A stretch of 64,000 nt of DNA from DASVFB01 sp963815965 (GCA_963815965.1 CAWFIT010000001.1:1116001-1180000); one strand, 5' to 3'; positions 7,870 through 18,540 are shown, counted from the stretch's first letter. The notes: generated by a model not told the origin, from the letters alone. Made by a program: numbers and translations.

Positions 7870-9392
7870 GTGAGCCTGGCAACGAAGCTCGACACGACGC
7901 CGCGCGAGACGAGCCCGCCACCACTGCCTGAGGACGTCCGCGCACGCCGGCCGTTCTTCCTCGCCGGCGGGCCGCTGAAGGCGGCTGCGCGCAGGATCGG
8001 CCAGCGTCGCCTCGCTGCTCGTCCTCGACCTCATGCGGGCTCGCGCTCGGCGTGTACGCCGCGCTCGGCGCTGCGCGAGATCGTCACCGGCTCGCGTCCG
8101 ATTCTCTGGGGATTGATCTGGCGCGACGCGGAGGCGAACTGGCTGCCGTTTCTCGCGCTCGTGCTCGTCCTCGTGTTCTGGCAGAAGGGTCTGTACGCGG
8201 AGCGCGAGCGTCGCGGCGGCATCGGCCAGATCGTCTCGTCGCTCGTCATCGTCGCCGTGCTCACGCTCGCGTTCGGCGATCGGCACCGGCTACCACTTCA
8301 CGACCTTCGCGATCTTCCCGACCGCGCTCGTCTTCACGACCGTCCTGATCGGGACGCTCCGCGCGAGCTACGACGTCGTCACGAGGGACATCTTCCGCCT
8401 GACCGGGCTGCAGCGGCGCGCGGTGCTCGTCGGCGCGGGCGACAACGTCGCGCGCCTGCACAGGAGCCTCGGCCCCGGGCGCGGCGGGGTCGAGTACGAG
8501 TTTCTCGGTGCGATCGCGCCGTCGCAGGCCGGCGTCGACCTGCCGCGTGCTCGGCGGCTTCGGGGACCTGCCCGCGGTGCTCGAGACGTACGACCTCGAC
8601 GAGCTGATCGTCACGGATTCCGACCTCGACGCGGACCAGCTCTTCCGGCTGATCGACGAGGCGAACAGCGCAGCGGCGTCAAGGTGCGGATCGCAGCGAA
8701 GACGACCGAGCTGCTCACGCAGCGCGTCGAGTACATCCCCGGCCAGGGCGTGCCGCTGTTCGAGCTGCGGCCGCCGGCGTTCGCGGGCACCGACTGGCTC
8801 GTCAAGCGCGGCTTCGACCTCACCGTCAGCGCTGCTCGTCGCCGTCTCGGGCTTCCCGCTCTGGCTCGCGATCGCGCTCGCGATCAAGCTCTCGTCGCCC
8901 GGCCCGGTCTTCTACCGCGACCGGCGTGTCGGCCTCGGCGAGCGCGAGTTCGGGATGCTGAAGTTCCGCACGATGGTCGCCGACGCCGCCGAGCAGCAGG
9001 GCGAGCTCGAGCGTGTCGAACGAGGTCGGCGGGCGCGCTCTTCAAGATCCGCGACGATCCTCGGATGACGCGCGTCGGGCGAGCCCTGCGCCGGTTCTCG
9101 CTCGACGAGATCCCGCAGGTGCTGAACGTGCTGCGCGGCGAGATGAGCCTCGTCGGCCCGCGGCCGCTGCCCGTGCGCGACTACCTCCTGCTCGAGGACT
9201 GGCACCGCAGGCGCTACCGCGTGCTCCCGGGAATGACCGGCCTCTGGCAGATCTCCGGCCGCTCGAGCCTCAACTTCGACGACCTCGTTCGGCTCGACTT
9301 CTACTACCTCGAGAACTGGTCCGTCTGGCTCGACATCACCATCCTCGCCAAGACGGTTCCCGCGGTGCTGCTCGCGCCGAGGTGCGTATTAA
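7870..9392 (+). CDS. Polyprenyl-phosphate sugar-1-phosphate transferase, WbaP/EPS family (about nine frameshifts)
   Basis: This would be the initiating enzyme: it loads a sugar-1-phosphate onto undecaprenyl phosphate at the membrane. The N-terminal half has membrane helices (SLLVLDL, WLPFLALVLVLVFWQKGLY, QIVSSLVIVAVLTLAFG, FAIFPTALVFTTVLIGTL) and a Rossmann-like part (RRAVLVGAGDNVARL). The C-terminal catalytic domain is unmistakable: DWLVKRGFDLTVS, PGPVFYRDRRVGLGE, FGMLKFRTMVADA, RRFSLDEIPQVLNVLRGEMS, LVGPRPLPVRDY and GMTGLWQISGRSSLNFDDLV. Indels occur near 8005, 8035, 8060, 8280, 8545, 8675, 8830, 9025 and 9380, yet no motif is lost. The start GTG 7870 is my best choice; it could lie slightly upstream. 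The TAA at 9390 overlaps the next start. Confidence 0.85.
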
Positions 9393-10603
9393 GGCGCCGA
9401 AGATCGTCGCGGTCGCCTCGGCGGTCGACCTCGACTTCCGCTACGGCTGCACGCCGGCCTGGTGGCAGCTCTGGAAGGGGCTGCACGACGGTCGGCGTCG
9501 ACCTGATCGTCACGCCGTACCGCGGCAAGGCGATCGAGTCCCCGTGGTGGCGCACCGCGCCGAACCCGCTCTACCGCGAGGCCGAGGCGTTCGCGCGGGC
9601 GCGTGACACCGTCGCCCGGCTGAAGGGCGACCGCTACCTGCGCCGTGCCGAGGACAACCCCGATGACACGCGCGTCGACAAGGCGGTGCGCGAGGTGATC
9701 TGGCGCTACGTGACGCCGCGCTGGCGGCGCCATCTCGAGCAGCTGCTCGAGCGCGAGGGCGACGTCGACGCCGTCGTCGTTCTTCACCGTGCCGATGGCG
9801 CACTTTCGCGGCATCCCGGCGCGTCTGCGCGAGCGCTTCGGCGTGCCCGTCGTCTTCTACGACGGCGACGTGCCGATGAGCCTGCCCGAGTTCGGCGGCA
9901 TGGACACGGGCTTCAACTACTACCACGGCGCCGATCCGTCGGAGTACGACCTCGTCATCTCCAACTCGGAGGGCGGGCTCGAGCGGCTTGCGCGAGCTCG
10001 GCGCGCGTCGCGCGGAGGCGGTGTTCTGGGCCGCCGACCCCGAGCTGTTCCGTCCCCACGAAGTCGACAAGGAGTACGACGTCTTCTTCTACGGCTACGG
10101 CGACAAGTTCCGGCGCGAATGGATGCAGGCGCTCGTCGGCGAGCCGTCGCGCCGCGCGCCAGAGATCGACTTCGCGCTCGGCGGCCGGGACTTCCGCGGC
10201 GACATCGGCAGCGCGCGGCTCATCGGCGACGTGCCGTTCAACGTCTTCGCGCGCGCGATCTCGGCCGCGCGGGTCAACCTCAACATCACGCGCCGCTCCC
10301 ACGCGACCGTCTCGTGCGTCGTCGACTGCCGGCCGTTCGAGCTCGCGGCGACGGGCGCGGCGATCGTCTCCAACCCGGTCGAGGGAATGGAGCGCTGGTT
10401 CGAGCCTGGGCGAGAGCTGCTCGTCGTCTCGAGCGCCGACGAGGCGCTCGCTGCTTATCGCGATCTGCTCGCCGATCCCGCACAGGCCGAGGAGCTCGGC
10501 CGCCGGGCGCGCGAGCGCGTGCTCGACGAGCACACGTATGTCCACAGGGCGCGGCGCGTGCTCGAGCTGTCGGGGTCTCGGGCCCGTGAGCGCGGGTGTC
10601 TGA
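9382..10603 (+). CDS. CgeB-like glycosyltransferase (GT-B; frameshifted)
   Basis: From GTG 9382 the product begins VRIKAPKIVAVASAVDLDFRYG and, after indels near 9485, 9780 and 9988, continues in about 400 residues. Recognisable parts are FGVPVVFYDGDVPMSLPE, EYDLVISNSEGG, AVFWAADPELFRP, DVFFYGYGDKFRREWM, SAARVNLNITRRSH, RPFELAATGAAIVSNP and WFEPGRELLVVSSADEALAAY. The last blocks are the nucleotide-sugar-binding C-terminal domain of CgeB/Glyco_trans_1_2 proteins. It probably adds one residue to the lipid-linked glycan. Donor and linkage are unknown. An indel near 10575 would bring it to the TGA at 10601-10603, two bases before the next ATG. Confidence 0.7.
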
Positions 10604-10604
10604 C

Positions 10605-11322
10605 ATGCCCGGCATCGCGATCGTCCCGGCGTTCAACGAGGAGGATGCGATCGCGCGTGTGATCGAAGAGATCCGCGCGTACGACCCTGACCTCGAGATC
10701 GTCGTCGTCGACGACGGCTCCAACGACAGGACCGCCGAGGCCGCGCGTGCCGCCGGGGCGCACGTGCCGCGACTGCCGTTCAATCTCGGGATCGGCGGCG
10801 CAGTGCAGACGGGTCTTCGCTACGCGCACGAAAACGGCTTCGACCTCGCCGTTCGCGTCGACGGAGACGGTCAGCACGATCCGGCGCAGCTCGCGACGGT
10901 CGTCGAGCCGGTGCTCCGCGACGAGGCGGACATCGCGGTCGGCTCGCGCTATCTCGGCGGCGGTGAGGGCTACCGGTCGTCCGCGCCACGACGGCTCGGC
11001 ATCAGGATCCTCGCGAGCACCGTGTCGCTGCTCACGCGCCAGCGGATCACCGATCCGACGTCGGGCTTCCAGGCGCTCAACCGCAAGGCGATCGCACTCT
11101 TCGCCGCCGACTATCCGCACGATTATCCGGAGGTCGAGGCGCTCGTCCTCCTGGTGCGCCACCGTCTGCGCCTGTGTGAGGTCCCGATCGAGATGCGCCC
11201 GCGCACGGCGGGGCGGTCGTCGATCCGGGCGCTGTCGTCCGCTCTACTACATGGTGAAGGTCCTGCTCGCGTTGTTCGTCGGCTCGTTTCGCCGCAACGT
11301 CGTCCCACTGGAGGAGAAATGA
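10605..11322 (+). CDS. GT2 glycosyltransferase, DPM1-like (one frameshift)
   Basis: Starts at ATG 10605 (an in-frame GTG lies 9 bases upstream). GT-A motifs are clear: IAIVPAFNEEDAIARVI, IVVVDDGSNDRTAEAA, FNLGIGGAVQTGLRYA, RVDGDGQHDPAQL with the acidic metal-binding site, GSRYLGGGEGYR and DPTSGFQALNRKAI. Near 11235 an indel shifts the frame; the rest reads YYMVKVLLALFVGSFRR. This family makes polyprenyl-phosphate sugars or transfers to them. The stop overlaps the ATG of a DUF2304 membrane protein; the GT2-DUF2304 pair is a common actinobacterial arrangement. Confidence 0.8.
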
Positions 11323-11666
11323 CTCCGCTCAAGATCTCGATCGCTGCTTCGATCGCGTCCATCGTCCTGCTCCTCGTCGTCTTCGAGTTGATCCGCAGCC
11401 GACGGCTCCGCGAGCGGTACGCCCTGCTCTGGCTGCTCACGGGTGTCGTGCTGCTCGTGCTGTCCGCGTGGCGCGGCGGCTTGAACACGATCGCGCGCTG
11501 GGTCGGCGTCGAGACGTATCCGCCCGCGATCCTCTTCGCCGTCGCGTCGTTTTTCATCCTCGCCGTGCTGCTCCACTACTCGACGGTCATCTCCAATCTC
11601 TCCGACCAGAACTCGATCCTCGCGCAACGCCTCGCGCTGCTCGAGCAGCGGGTCGACGAGCGCTGA
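11319..11666 (+). CDS. DUF2304 family small membrane protein
   Basis: The intact 115-residue protein has three hydrophobic segments (SIASIVLLLVVFELI; ALLWLLTGVVLLVLSAW; ILFAVASFFILAVLLHYSTVI), a basic loop RSRRLRERY after the first, and a C-terminal heptad-like tail (NSILAQRLALLEQRVDER) that could form a coiled coil. This is the layout of DUF2304 proteins, which are typically found next to GT2 enzymes and are thought to be membrane partners of them. It overlaps the GT2 gene by 4 bases (ATGA) and its stop abuts the stop of the convergent GDP-fucose synthase gene with no space for a terminator. Confidence 0.8.
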   Translation: MTPLKISIAASIASIVLLLVVFELIRSRRLRERYALLWLLTGVVLLVLSAWRGGLNTIARWVGVETYPPAILFAVASFFILAVLLHYSTVISNLSDQNSILAQRLALLEQRVDER

Positions 11667-12595
11667 TCAGACCGGAGCGGCAGAGGCCGGAGCCTGCTCG
11701 CGGTACCAGGCGACCGTTCGCTCGAGCCCGTCGCGGAGCGGCGTCCGCGCCTCGAAGCCGAAGAGCTCGCGCGCGCGCGTCGCATCGATGCTCCGCCGCG
11801 GCTGCCCGTTCGGCTTCGACGTGTCCCACGTCGATTCGTCCCTCGAAGCCGGTCACCTCGGCGACGAGCTCGGCGAGCTCGCGGATCGAGATCTCCTTGC
11901 CGGCCCCGAGGTTGACCGGTCCGGCCCGTCGTAGCGATCGGCGGCGAGCACGAGGCCCTCGACGCAGTCCTCGACGTAGAGGAACTCCCGCGTCGGCGAG
12001 CCGTCGCCCCAGAGCACGACCTCGTCCGCGGCGACTCGAGCATCTTCGGATCAGGGCCGGAATCACGTGCGCGTTCGTCGGATGGAAGTTGTCGCGCGGG
12101 CCGTAGAGGTTCGTCGGCAGCAGGAAGATCGAGTTCAGCCCGTACTGCTCGCGGTAGGCCTGCGCGCCGACGAGGAGCGCCTTCTTGGCGATGCCGTAGG
12201 GCGCGTTCGTCTCCTCCGGATAGCCGTTCCAGAGGTCGTCCTCGCGGAACGGCACCGGCGTGAGCTTCGGGTATGCGCAGACGGTGCCGACGATGACGAG
12301 CTTCTCGACCTCGCGGATCCGGCTCTGCTCGAGCACGTTCACGCCCATCATCAGGTTCGCGTACCAGTAGCGGCCGGGGTTCGCGCGGTTCGCGCCGATG
12401 CCGCCGACCTCGGCTGCGAGGTGGAAGACGAGCTCCGGGCGCGGCGTCCTCGAACAGCCGCTCGGTGTCGTCCCGGCGGGTCAGGTCGTAGTCGGCGCTG
12501 CCGCGCGGACGAACGACGTCGTGACCGTCGGCCGCGAGCCGCTCGACGAGGTGCGAGCCGAGGAAGCCGCCGCCGCCGGTGACGAGGATCCTCAC
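11667..12595 (-). CDS. fcl: GDP-L-fucose synthase-like SDR (frameshifted)
   Basis: From GTG 12595 the protein starts RILVTGGGGFLGSHLVERL, the NADP-binding motif. It continues LMMGVNVLEQSRIREVEKLV, then IVGTVCAYPKLTPVPFRED, NAPYGIAKKALLVG with the catalytic Tyr-x3-Lys, FLLPTNLYGPRDNFHP and VNLGAGKEISIRELAELV. These are the hallmarks of GDP-4-keto-6-deoxymannose epimerase/reductase, the last step of GDP-L-fucose synthesis. Indels near 11807, 11930, 12040 and 12435 interrupt it; the end PASAAPV is restored in the final frame. Its start overlaps the stop of the upstream SDR gene, and a GDP-mannose 4,6-dehydratase lies at 16435, so the fucose pathway is complete here. Confidence 0.8.
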
Positions 12596-13772
12596 TGCGT
12601 GCGCGGCTGCACGGTCGGCCTTCGGTGCTGAGCCAGTCCACGCGGCCGATCCAGCGGTCGCGGTTCTCCGCGTACCACGCGATCGTCTTGCGCGATGCCC
12701 TCCTCCCACGAGACGAGCGGCTCCCAGCCGGTCTCGCGGTTCAGCTTCTCGTAGCCGACGCGAAGCGCCATCACGTCGCTCGCGCCCGGGCGGAATCGCG
12801 CAGCGGCGTCGTCACGATCTCGCGCTCGCCCCAGTAGCCCTGCTCGCGCGCCGATCGTCGAGGATCAGATCGCGCCCAGTCCTGCATCGAGATGTTCTTG
12901 CCCTGGCCGTAGACGTAGACGTCGCCGGGGATGCCCGTGCGCCGCGACGGTCAGGTGGCCGCGGACGCCGTCGGTGCAGAAGCAGAAGTCGCGCATCGGC
13001 TCGAGCGCGCCGAGCTCGATCGTCTCGCGCTCGAGCGCCTGCGTGATGATCGTGCCCGGTCACGTAGCGCGGGTTCTGGCGGGGCCCGTAGTTGTTGAAC
13101 ATCCGCGTGACGACGCCGGGCACGCCGTACGCGTCGTGGTAGTTCATCGTCAGGAAGTCCGCCGCGACCTTCGCCGTCGCGTAGATCGACTTCGGGTTGA
13201 TCGGCGAGCGCTCGTGCAGGATCAGCGCCGCCGTCCTCGTCGAAGTCGTGGTGGTGCGCGACCGACTCGCGCACGTTGCCGTACTCCTCCGACGTGCCCG
13301 CGGTGTCGAACTTCTCGAGCTCGAGCGCCGTTGTCGACGATCGACTGCAGCAGGTTGAGCGTGCCGACCGTGTTCGCCATCACGGTCTCGTAGGGCCGGT
13401 GCCACGACTCGCCGACGTGCGCCTGCGCGCCGAGGTGGAAGACGTAGGGCCGGTCCGGCGCCTCGCGCAGCTCGCGCGACGAGGCAGTCGATCGACGTCT
13501 TGTCGGTGAGGTCGGCGAAGTGGACCTTGAGCCGCGCTGCGCAGGTGCCCGATGTTGTTGAGCGCGCCGCTCGAGGTCGCGCGCACGAACGCGTGGACGT
13601 TCGCGCCGAGCTCGACGAGCGCCTCGGTCAGGTGCGAGCCCATGAAGCCGTCGGCGCCGGTGACGAGCACCGTGCGTCCGGCGTAGAACTCGGCGAACTC
13701 GGCGCGCAGCCCGTCGAGCGCTTCCTCGGTCCAGATCGGGTGCTGTGTGTTTGAGTTCGCCGTCGAGGCCAT
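12592..13772 (-). CDS. Extended SDR nucleotide-sugar dehydratase/epimerase, GDP-mannose 4,6-dehydratase-like (many frameshifts)
   Basis: Starts at ATG 13772. Readable blocks in order are RTVLVTGADGFMGSHLTEAL (NAD motif), GANVHAFVRATSSGALNNIG, RPYVFHLGAQAHVGESWHRP, MANTVGTLNLLQSIV, a TSEEYGN-like region, SPINPKSIYATAKVAADFL (Tyr-x3-Lys), VVTRMFNNYGPRQNPRYVTG and ALRVGYEKLNRETGWEPLVS. It therefore acts on a nucleotide-sugar, probably as a 4,6-dehydratase or 4-epimerase. The gmd family is suggested by the fcl neighbour, but the PRQNPRYVTG region also fits other epimerases. At least eight indels occur (about 12695, 12793, 12850, 12945, 13062, 13228, 13330, 13483). Its ATG shares a CATG with the divergent flippase gene. 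Confidence 0.65.
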
Positions 13773-15275
13773 GAGCGCCGAGACCGAACAGCCTAGCCTT
13801 CCGCTTCCGCGGGAGTGCCCTTCGAAGCGGGGTCGCGACGGGCGCGTCGATCCTCGCGGTCAGCGGGGCTGCGGCGATCGCCGGCGCGTATCTCGCGCAC
13901 AAGTTCGGCCGGAACGCGGGGACCGACGGCTTCCTCGCCGCCTACAGCGTCTACCTCGTGATCGTGCTCGCCGCGCAGGCGTTCCGGCTCGTCATCGTCC
14001 CCGACCTGACGCGCGCATCCGCGGACGGGCGGCTGCCGGCGGAGTTCGTTTCGTACGCGTCGGCACTGCTCGCGTCGCCGTGCCTGCGACGCGTCGTCAC
14101 GGTCGTCTTCTCGCATCCGTTCGGCGATGTGCTCACCGGCAACGCTGCCCCCGTGGCAGCGACGAGTTGCCTCGCGGGCGATCCCGTGGCTCGTTCCCGG
14201 CGGCGTTCGCGCAGACGCTCGCCGCGCTCGGCGGCGAGCGCGCTCGCCGCCCGCGACAGCTACGTCGTCGCGGCCGCCGGCTACGCGTCGGCGCGGTGGC
14301 CGGCCTGATCGTCTTCGTCTCGCTCGCGAGACTCACACGGCCTCGTCTCGCTGGCGTGGGGACTCGCGCTGAACGGAGCGCTCGCCGCCGGGATCCCGTT
14401 CGTCGCGCTCGTGCTCTCCGGCTATCTCGGCGGCAGCCGAAGCGGCGGCGTCGCCGTCGGGCCGCGGCTGCGCAAGCTCGTGCAGGCAGCGGCTCTGCCG
14501 CTCGCGCTCCAGGGGCTCTACGTGATCGCGTTGCGCGGCGCATCCGGGCTCGGCGAGGGAAACCAGACGAGCCTGACGTACGCGTATCTGTTCGGTGCGA
14601 CGCTCGTCGCCGCGACGGCATCGTCGCTCTCGCTCATCTCGTCGGCGCCGCTGACGCGGCGCGGCCTCGACGCCGACGGCGCCTCGAACCACGTCATCCA
14701 CGCGTCGTGGCTCAGCCTGACGCTGATCGGTGCGGCGGCGGGCGTCTTCGCGCTCGTCGGCGGAACATGTCGTGTCCTTCGTTCTGGGCGACGCGTACTC
14801 AGGGCGCGTCGGGACGACCTCGGTCACCTGGTCGTCTACCTCTCGCCGTGGATCTTCGCGGCGGTCGCGTTCTCGGTGATTTTCCCGCTGCTGTTCGTGC
14901 TCGAAAAGCCGCGCGTGCTGGTCCCTCTCGCCGTGCTCATGCTCGCGGTCGACATTCCGCTGTCGCTCGGCATGCGCTCGCTGCTCGGGCTACCGCGGTC
15001 TCGTGCTCGCGCTCGCGATCGCGACGTTCCTCGTGAACGTCGCGCTGATGGCGGCCGTGTCGATGCGGATGCTCTCACTCACCGTCGTCGGCCTGTTGCG
15101 AACGGCCTCGGTGATCGCGGGGCTGACGCTCGCGTCGTTCGGAGCCGCCGACCTCGTCTTGAGTGGAGCCGCGGCGGCGATCGCAGGACTCGCGATCTAC
15201 GTGCTGGCGCTGGCGGCGCTACGCCCGCGCGGACTGCTCGACGCGTGGCGCTACGTCCGCGCGCTGCACGCTTAG
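13771..15275 (+). CDS. MurJ/MATE-like polysaccharide flippase (frameshifted)
   Basis: From ATG 13771 a hydrophilic start (SAETEQPSLPLP) leads, after an indel near 13825, into a polytopic protein. Typical parts are GASILAVSGAAAIAGAYLAH, GRNAGTDGFLAAYSVYLVIV, AFRLVIVPDLTRASADGRLP, LQGLYVIALRGASGLGEGNQ, TYAYLFGATLVAATASSLSL, WIFAAVAFSVIFPLLFVLEK and a long C-terminal hydrophobic tail. The DGFLAAYSV and AFRLVIVPDLT pattern is that of the MVF/MurJ branch, lipid-linked oligosaccharide flippases. Indels occur near 13825, 14165, 14245, 14325, 14770 and 14995. It is divergent from the SDR gene with overlapping start codons, so one of the two annotated starts may be too early. Confidence 0.75.
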
Positions 15276-15299
15276 TCGTAGGAGAGCGAGGGCTGGGCG

Positions 15300-16392
15300 G
15301 GGATTGCTAGGGCCCGGCTTCAGGTAAGCGTCTTTGACGAGCCGCGCGGTTCGCTCCAGTGTACTCGGCGGCACCGGCCTGACCGACGCGGCGCAGCCTT
15401 CCGCGAGCGCCTGGTCGGTGAGGAACCGCTGGAGCGCCGCGGCGATCGCCGCGGGGTCGCGGGGATCAACGAGCAGTCCTGCGTTCCCCGGCAGCTGCGT
15501 CGAAGTCCCGCGTGAGGTGACCACGGGCGTCCCTTGCGCCATCGCTTGCGATAACCGGAAGACCAAACCCTTCGAGCCGGCAAGGGAAGCAGAACGCGGC
15601 GGCGCCCGCATACAGCGGCGCCAGGTCGCGCCCGGGACGAAGCCGAGCAGGCGCACGAGCCGGCACATGTACTGGGGCAGTGCGTCGAGACGCGCCGCAG
15701 GTTCTCCGCCATCCCCGCGGCCCGACAAGCACGAACTCAACGCCGCAGTCGAGCAGGCCGAAGACGTCGATCAGTCCGGCGAGATTCTTGCGCGGCTCGA
15801 TCGTCCCGAGCCCAGAGGATGTATCGGCCGTTTGAGCGAGTAGGCACGCAGCACACGCTCGACGTCGTTAGCGTTGGCCCTCAGGGACTCGACACCGAGG
15901 GGAACATGTCGGACGACGGTCCGGCTGCGAAGCCGGCAGCGCGACAGTCTGCGAGCGTTGCAAGGGACGAGCAGAGCATGAGGTCGGCCTGCCGGCGCGC
16001 GAGCGCCAGGCTCTGGCGGAAGAAGCGCCGACCCCGCGCTGGAGAAGTGCTCGGGGTCACCGCAGGAAGGTGCAGGTCGTGGGACGGTGAGGACGATGGG
16101 AGCGAGCGCGGCTCGGCATGCGCAAGCCCCGTCGCGAGGGGTGCACGTGCGCCGGGCCCGTTGCGCGCTCGACGCCGGGGGCGTCAGAAGACGTGCCACG
16201 CTTCGTAGAGCCGGGCCGCAGCAGCGGAAGTCTTCGCCGATGGGCGGACGGAATGGAGCACTGGGGCAATCTCCAGGTGCCAGGCGGCGACCACCGACGA
16301 CGTCGAGCTCGGGGGTCTCGGCTCTGCGCGAGGTCGATCGCCGCCAGCGCGGTACCGCCCGGCACCCGATGCCAGCACTGCTCGAAGGTCAT
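15300..16392 (-). CDS. GT4 glycosyltransferase (heavily frameshifted)
   Basis: The start ATG 16392 gives MTFEQCWHRVPGGTALAAID, a start typical of actinobacterial GT4 enzymes. Further recognisable blocks, each in a different frame, are AAWHLEIAPV, FFRQSLALARRQADLMLC, ANDVERVLRAYSLKRPI, LYAGAAAFCFPCRLEGFGLP (the C-terminal donor-binding glutamate motif), PVVTSRGTSTQLPGNAGLLV, DPRDPAAIAAALQRFLTDQA and ERTARLVKDAYLKPG. Activity as a retaining glycosyltransferase is expected; donor and acceptor are unknown. The 3' end is approximate (15300). The start is divergent from the gmd gene at 16435 with a 42-base gap that carries the gmd promoter. Confidence 0.65.
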
Positions 16393-16422
16393 CCGTGACG
16401 AGTCGGAGTTCGGACCCGTCCC

Positions 16423-16428
16423 TACACT
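16423..16428 (+). promoter_or_regulatory. -10 box (TACACT) of a leaderless promoter for gmd
   Basis: TACACT ends 6 bases before the GTG at 16435. The intervening CGGCCG carries no Shine-Dalgarno. Confidence 0.5.
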
Positions 16429-16434
16429 CGGCCG

Positions 16435-17427
16435 GTGACACAGCGTGCGCTGATCACCGGCATCGGCGGGCAGGACGGCTCGTTCTCGCCGAGCTGCTGC
16501 TGCGAGCACGGCTACGACGTCTACGGCGTCGTGCGCCGCAGCGCCGCGAACTATCCGAACCTAGCGGGGCTCCGGGATCGCGTCGAGCTGATCCAGGCGG
16601 ATCTGAACGACCAGCTCGCCCTGGTGCGCGCCCTGCGCGCTGCCGGCCGCAGGAGGTCTACAACCTCGCGTCGGTCTCCTTCGTGCCGATGTCGTGGGAG
16701 CAGCCCGTCGTCACGGCCGAGCTCGCCGCCGTCGGCGCGACCGCGCTGCTCGAGGCGATCCGCGAGGTCGATCCCGAGATTCGCTTCTACCAGGCTTCGT
16801 CCTCGGCGGGATCTTCGGCGAGCCGGTCGAGACGTCCGCAGACGGAGCCACGCCGCTCGCGCCGCTGACGCCGTACGGGTCACGAAGGCATACGCGCACT
16901 TCATCACGCGCTCGTACCGGCTTCGCTACGGGCTGCACGCGTGCTGCGGGAATCCTCTACAACCACGAGTCGCCGCGGCGGCCGCTCGAGTTCCTACCGA
17001 GCAAGGTTGCGAACGCGGCAGCGGCGATCAAGCTCGGCCTGCGGGCGAGCTCGTGGCTCGGCGATCTCGTCCGCCCAGCGCGACTGGGGCTACGCCGGCG
17101 ACTACGTGCGCGCGATGTGGCTGATGCTTCAACAAGAGGAGCCGGACGACTACGTGATCGCCACAGGCGAGCTGCACAGCGTCGAGGAGCTCGTCGGCAT
17201 GCGCTTTCGAGCACGTCGGGCTGGACTGGCATGCCCACGTTCAGATCGACGAGTCGCTGAAGCGCGGCAAGGCGGAGCTGCACGGCCTCGTCGGCGATCC
17301 CGCGAAGGCGCGCGAGCGGCTGGGCTGGAAGCCGGAAGTGTCGTTCGAGGAGCTCGTCGCGATGCTCGTCGACGCGGAGCTCGAGCGGCTCGTGCGCGAG
17401 CGTCAGCCGGAGGAGAGCGCCCGGTAG
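16435..17427 (+). CDS. gmd: GDP-mannose 4,6-dehydratase (frameshifted)
   Basis: The start RALITGIGGQDGSF is the characteristic Gmd N-terminus (GxxGQDGS). Later blocks are HGYDVYGVVRRSAANYPN, VELIQADLNDQ, VYNLASVSFVPMSWEQP, FYQASSS plus GIFGEP, PLTPYG plus VTKAYAHFITRSYR (catalytic Tyr-x3-Lys), LYNHESPRRPLEFL, RDWGYAGDYVRAMWLMLQQE, DDYVIATGELHSVEELV and ARERLGWKPEVSFEELVAML. All fit GDP-D-mannose 4,6-dehydratase, the first committed step to GDP-fucose or GDP-rhamnose. A deletion and an insertion within about 35 bases (16477-16510) cancel each other, turning the expected FLAELLLEH into FSPSCCCEH, which is strong evidence for sequence error. Other indels lie near 16648, 16800, 16875, 16948, 17060 and 17205. 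Confidence 0.85.
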
Positions 17428-18469
17428 ACGTCGTCGTGGGCCCGGGCGCAGGCCTCCCAGGTGTAGCGACGCGCCCGCTCGAGCCCGCGCGCGATCCAGG
17501 GCCGAGGATCGGCGAGCACGTCGTCCACGGCGGCGGCGATGTCGTCCGCGTCGCGCGGGTCGAAGAGCCGTGCGGCGTCTCCGGCGACCTCCGGCAGCGA
17601 CGTCGCGTTCGAGCACGCGACGGGGCAACCGCACGCCATCGCCTCGACGACGGGCATCCCGAACCCCTCGTAGAGCGACGGGAAGACGAGCGCGGCAGCG
17701 CCGGCGGTACAGCTCGACGAGCTCGCCGCGCGAGACGCGGCCGCGGCGCTCGACACCCTCCGGAAGCGCTCCGAAGTCTCCCTCGCCGGTGAGGACGAGC
17801 CGCAGCTCCGGCCGGCCGCGCGAAGGCGTGCAAACGCCTCGTAGAGGCGCGCGTGGTTCTTGTGCCGCCAGGGCCGCGCGGGGTACAGGAGGTAATTCGC
17901 CTCGTGTCACCTGGTCGCTCGGCGTGAAAAGCGCTGGTCGACGCCGAGGGGGATCGCGCGCACCCGCTCCGGCGCCAGCCCGAAGCGCTCGATCAGCATC
18001 CCGCGGGCGTGCTCGGAGATGGTGATGACGATGCGCGAACGTCGGATCGTCCACCCGTAGACGACTCTGCGGTAGGCGAGCTCGGCGCGACCGAAGAACT
18101 CGGGATGCTCCTCGTGCTGGAGGTCGTGGACCGTCGTGACCGCCGGCGGACGGTCGACCGGAGGCAGCATGACGCTGAGCGGGAAATGAATGGCGTCGAG
18201 TCGCTCGAGCTCGAGCGCGCGCCGAAGCGGGCCCGGGTGGAGCGCCGCCAGCGACATGGCGGCGATCCGTCCCGGCATCGTGCGCGAGGCGCGATAGCGT
18301 GCGACGACGGAGGAGGGAAGCCCGTCCGACGCGTCGGGGGCGATCTCCGGGACGAAGACGCGGTAGCGCAGCTCGCCGACGCGGGCGAGGCCCGGCAGAG
18401 CTCGCGCGCGTACGTCTCCGAGCCCCCGCTGAGTCCCGGGACGAGCGTCAGCAGGCTGATCCCGATCAT
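17403..18469 (-). CDS. GT4 glycosyltransferase (mannosyl/rhamnosyl-transferase type)
   Basis: ATG 18469 opens with MIGISLLTLVPGLSGGSETY, a standard GT4 start with the GG loop. It continues FPLSVMLPPVDRPPAVTTVH, DLQHEEHPEFF, SRIVITISEHARGMLIERFG, RVRAIPLGVDQRFS, then RPELRLVLTGEGDFG, AALVFPSLYEGFGMPVVEAM (the EGFG donor-binding loop), ACGCPVACSNATSLPEVAGD and AARLFDPRDADDIAAAVDDV. Family members transfer hexoses from nucleotide donors to lipid-linked chains in the cytoplasm. Indels lie near 18390, 17905, 17820 and 17705. The last 25 bases overlap the end of gmd on the other strand. Confidence 0.8.
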
Positions 18470-18475
18470 CGCGCG

Positions 18476-18481
18476 ACCCTA
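18476..18481 (-). promoter_or_regulatory. -10 box (TAGGGT on the minus strand), leaderless promoter
   Basis: On the minus strand TAGGGT is followed by CGCGCG and then the ATG at 18469, a spacing of 6 bases with no Shine-Dalgarno. Confidence 0.5.
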
Positions 18482-18527
18482 GCGTCCAAGCGCGACCGGC
18501 CCTAACAGGGCCGTAACCGTCGCCGTC

Positions 18528-18533
18528 TAGAAT
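18528..18533 (+). promoter_or_regulatory. -10 box (TAGAAT) of a leaderless promoter
   Basis: TAGAAT, one base from the consensus TATAAT, ends exactly 7 bases before ATG 18541. It is the strongest of the leaderless-type boxes in the window. Confidence 0.6.
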
Positions 18534-18540
18534 CGCGCGG

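Noticed and set aside
9789..10589. A separate gene starting at 9789 in another frame
   Set aside because: Only its first 65 codons match the CgeB-like protein; the rest is arginine-rich shadow. It is a segment of the frameshifted gene at 9382.
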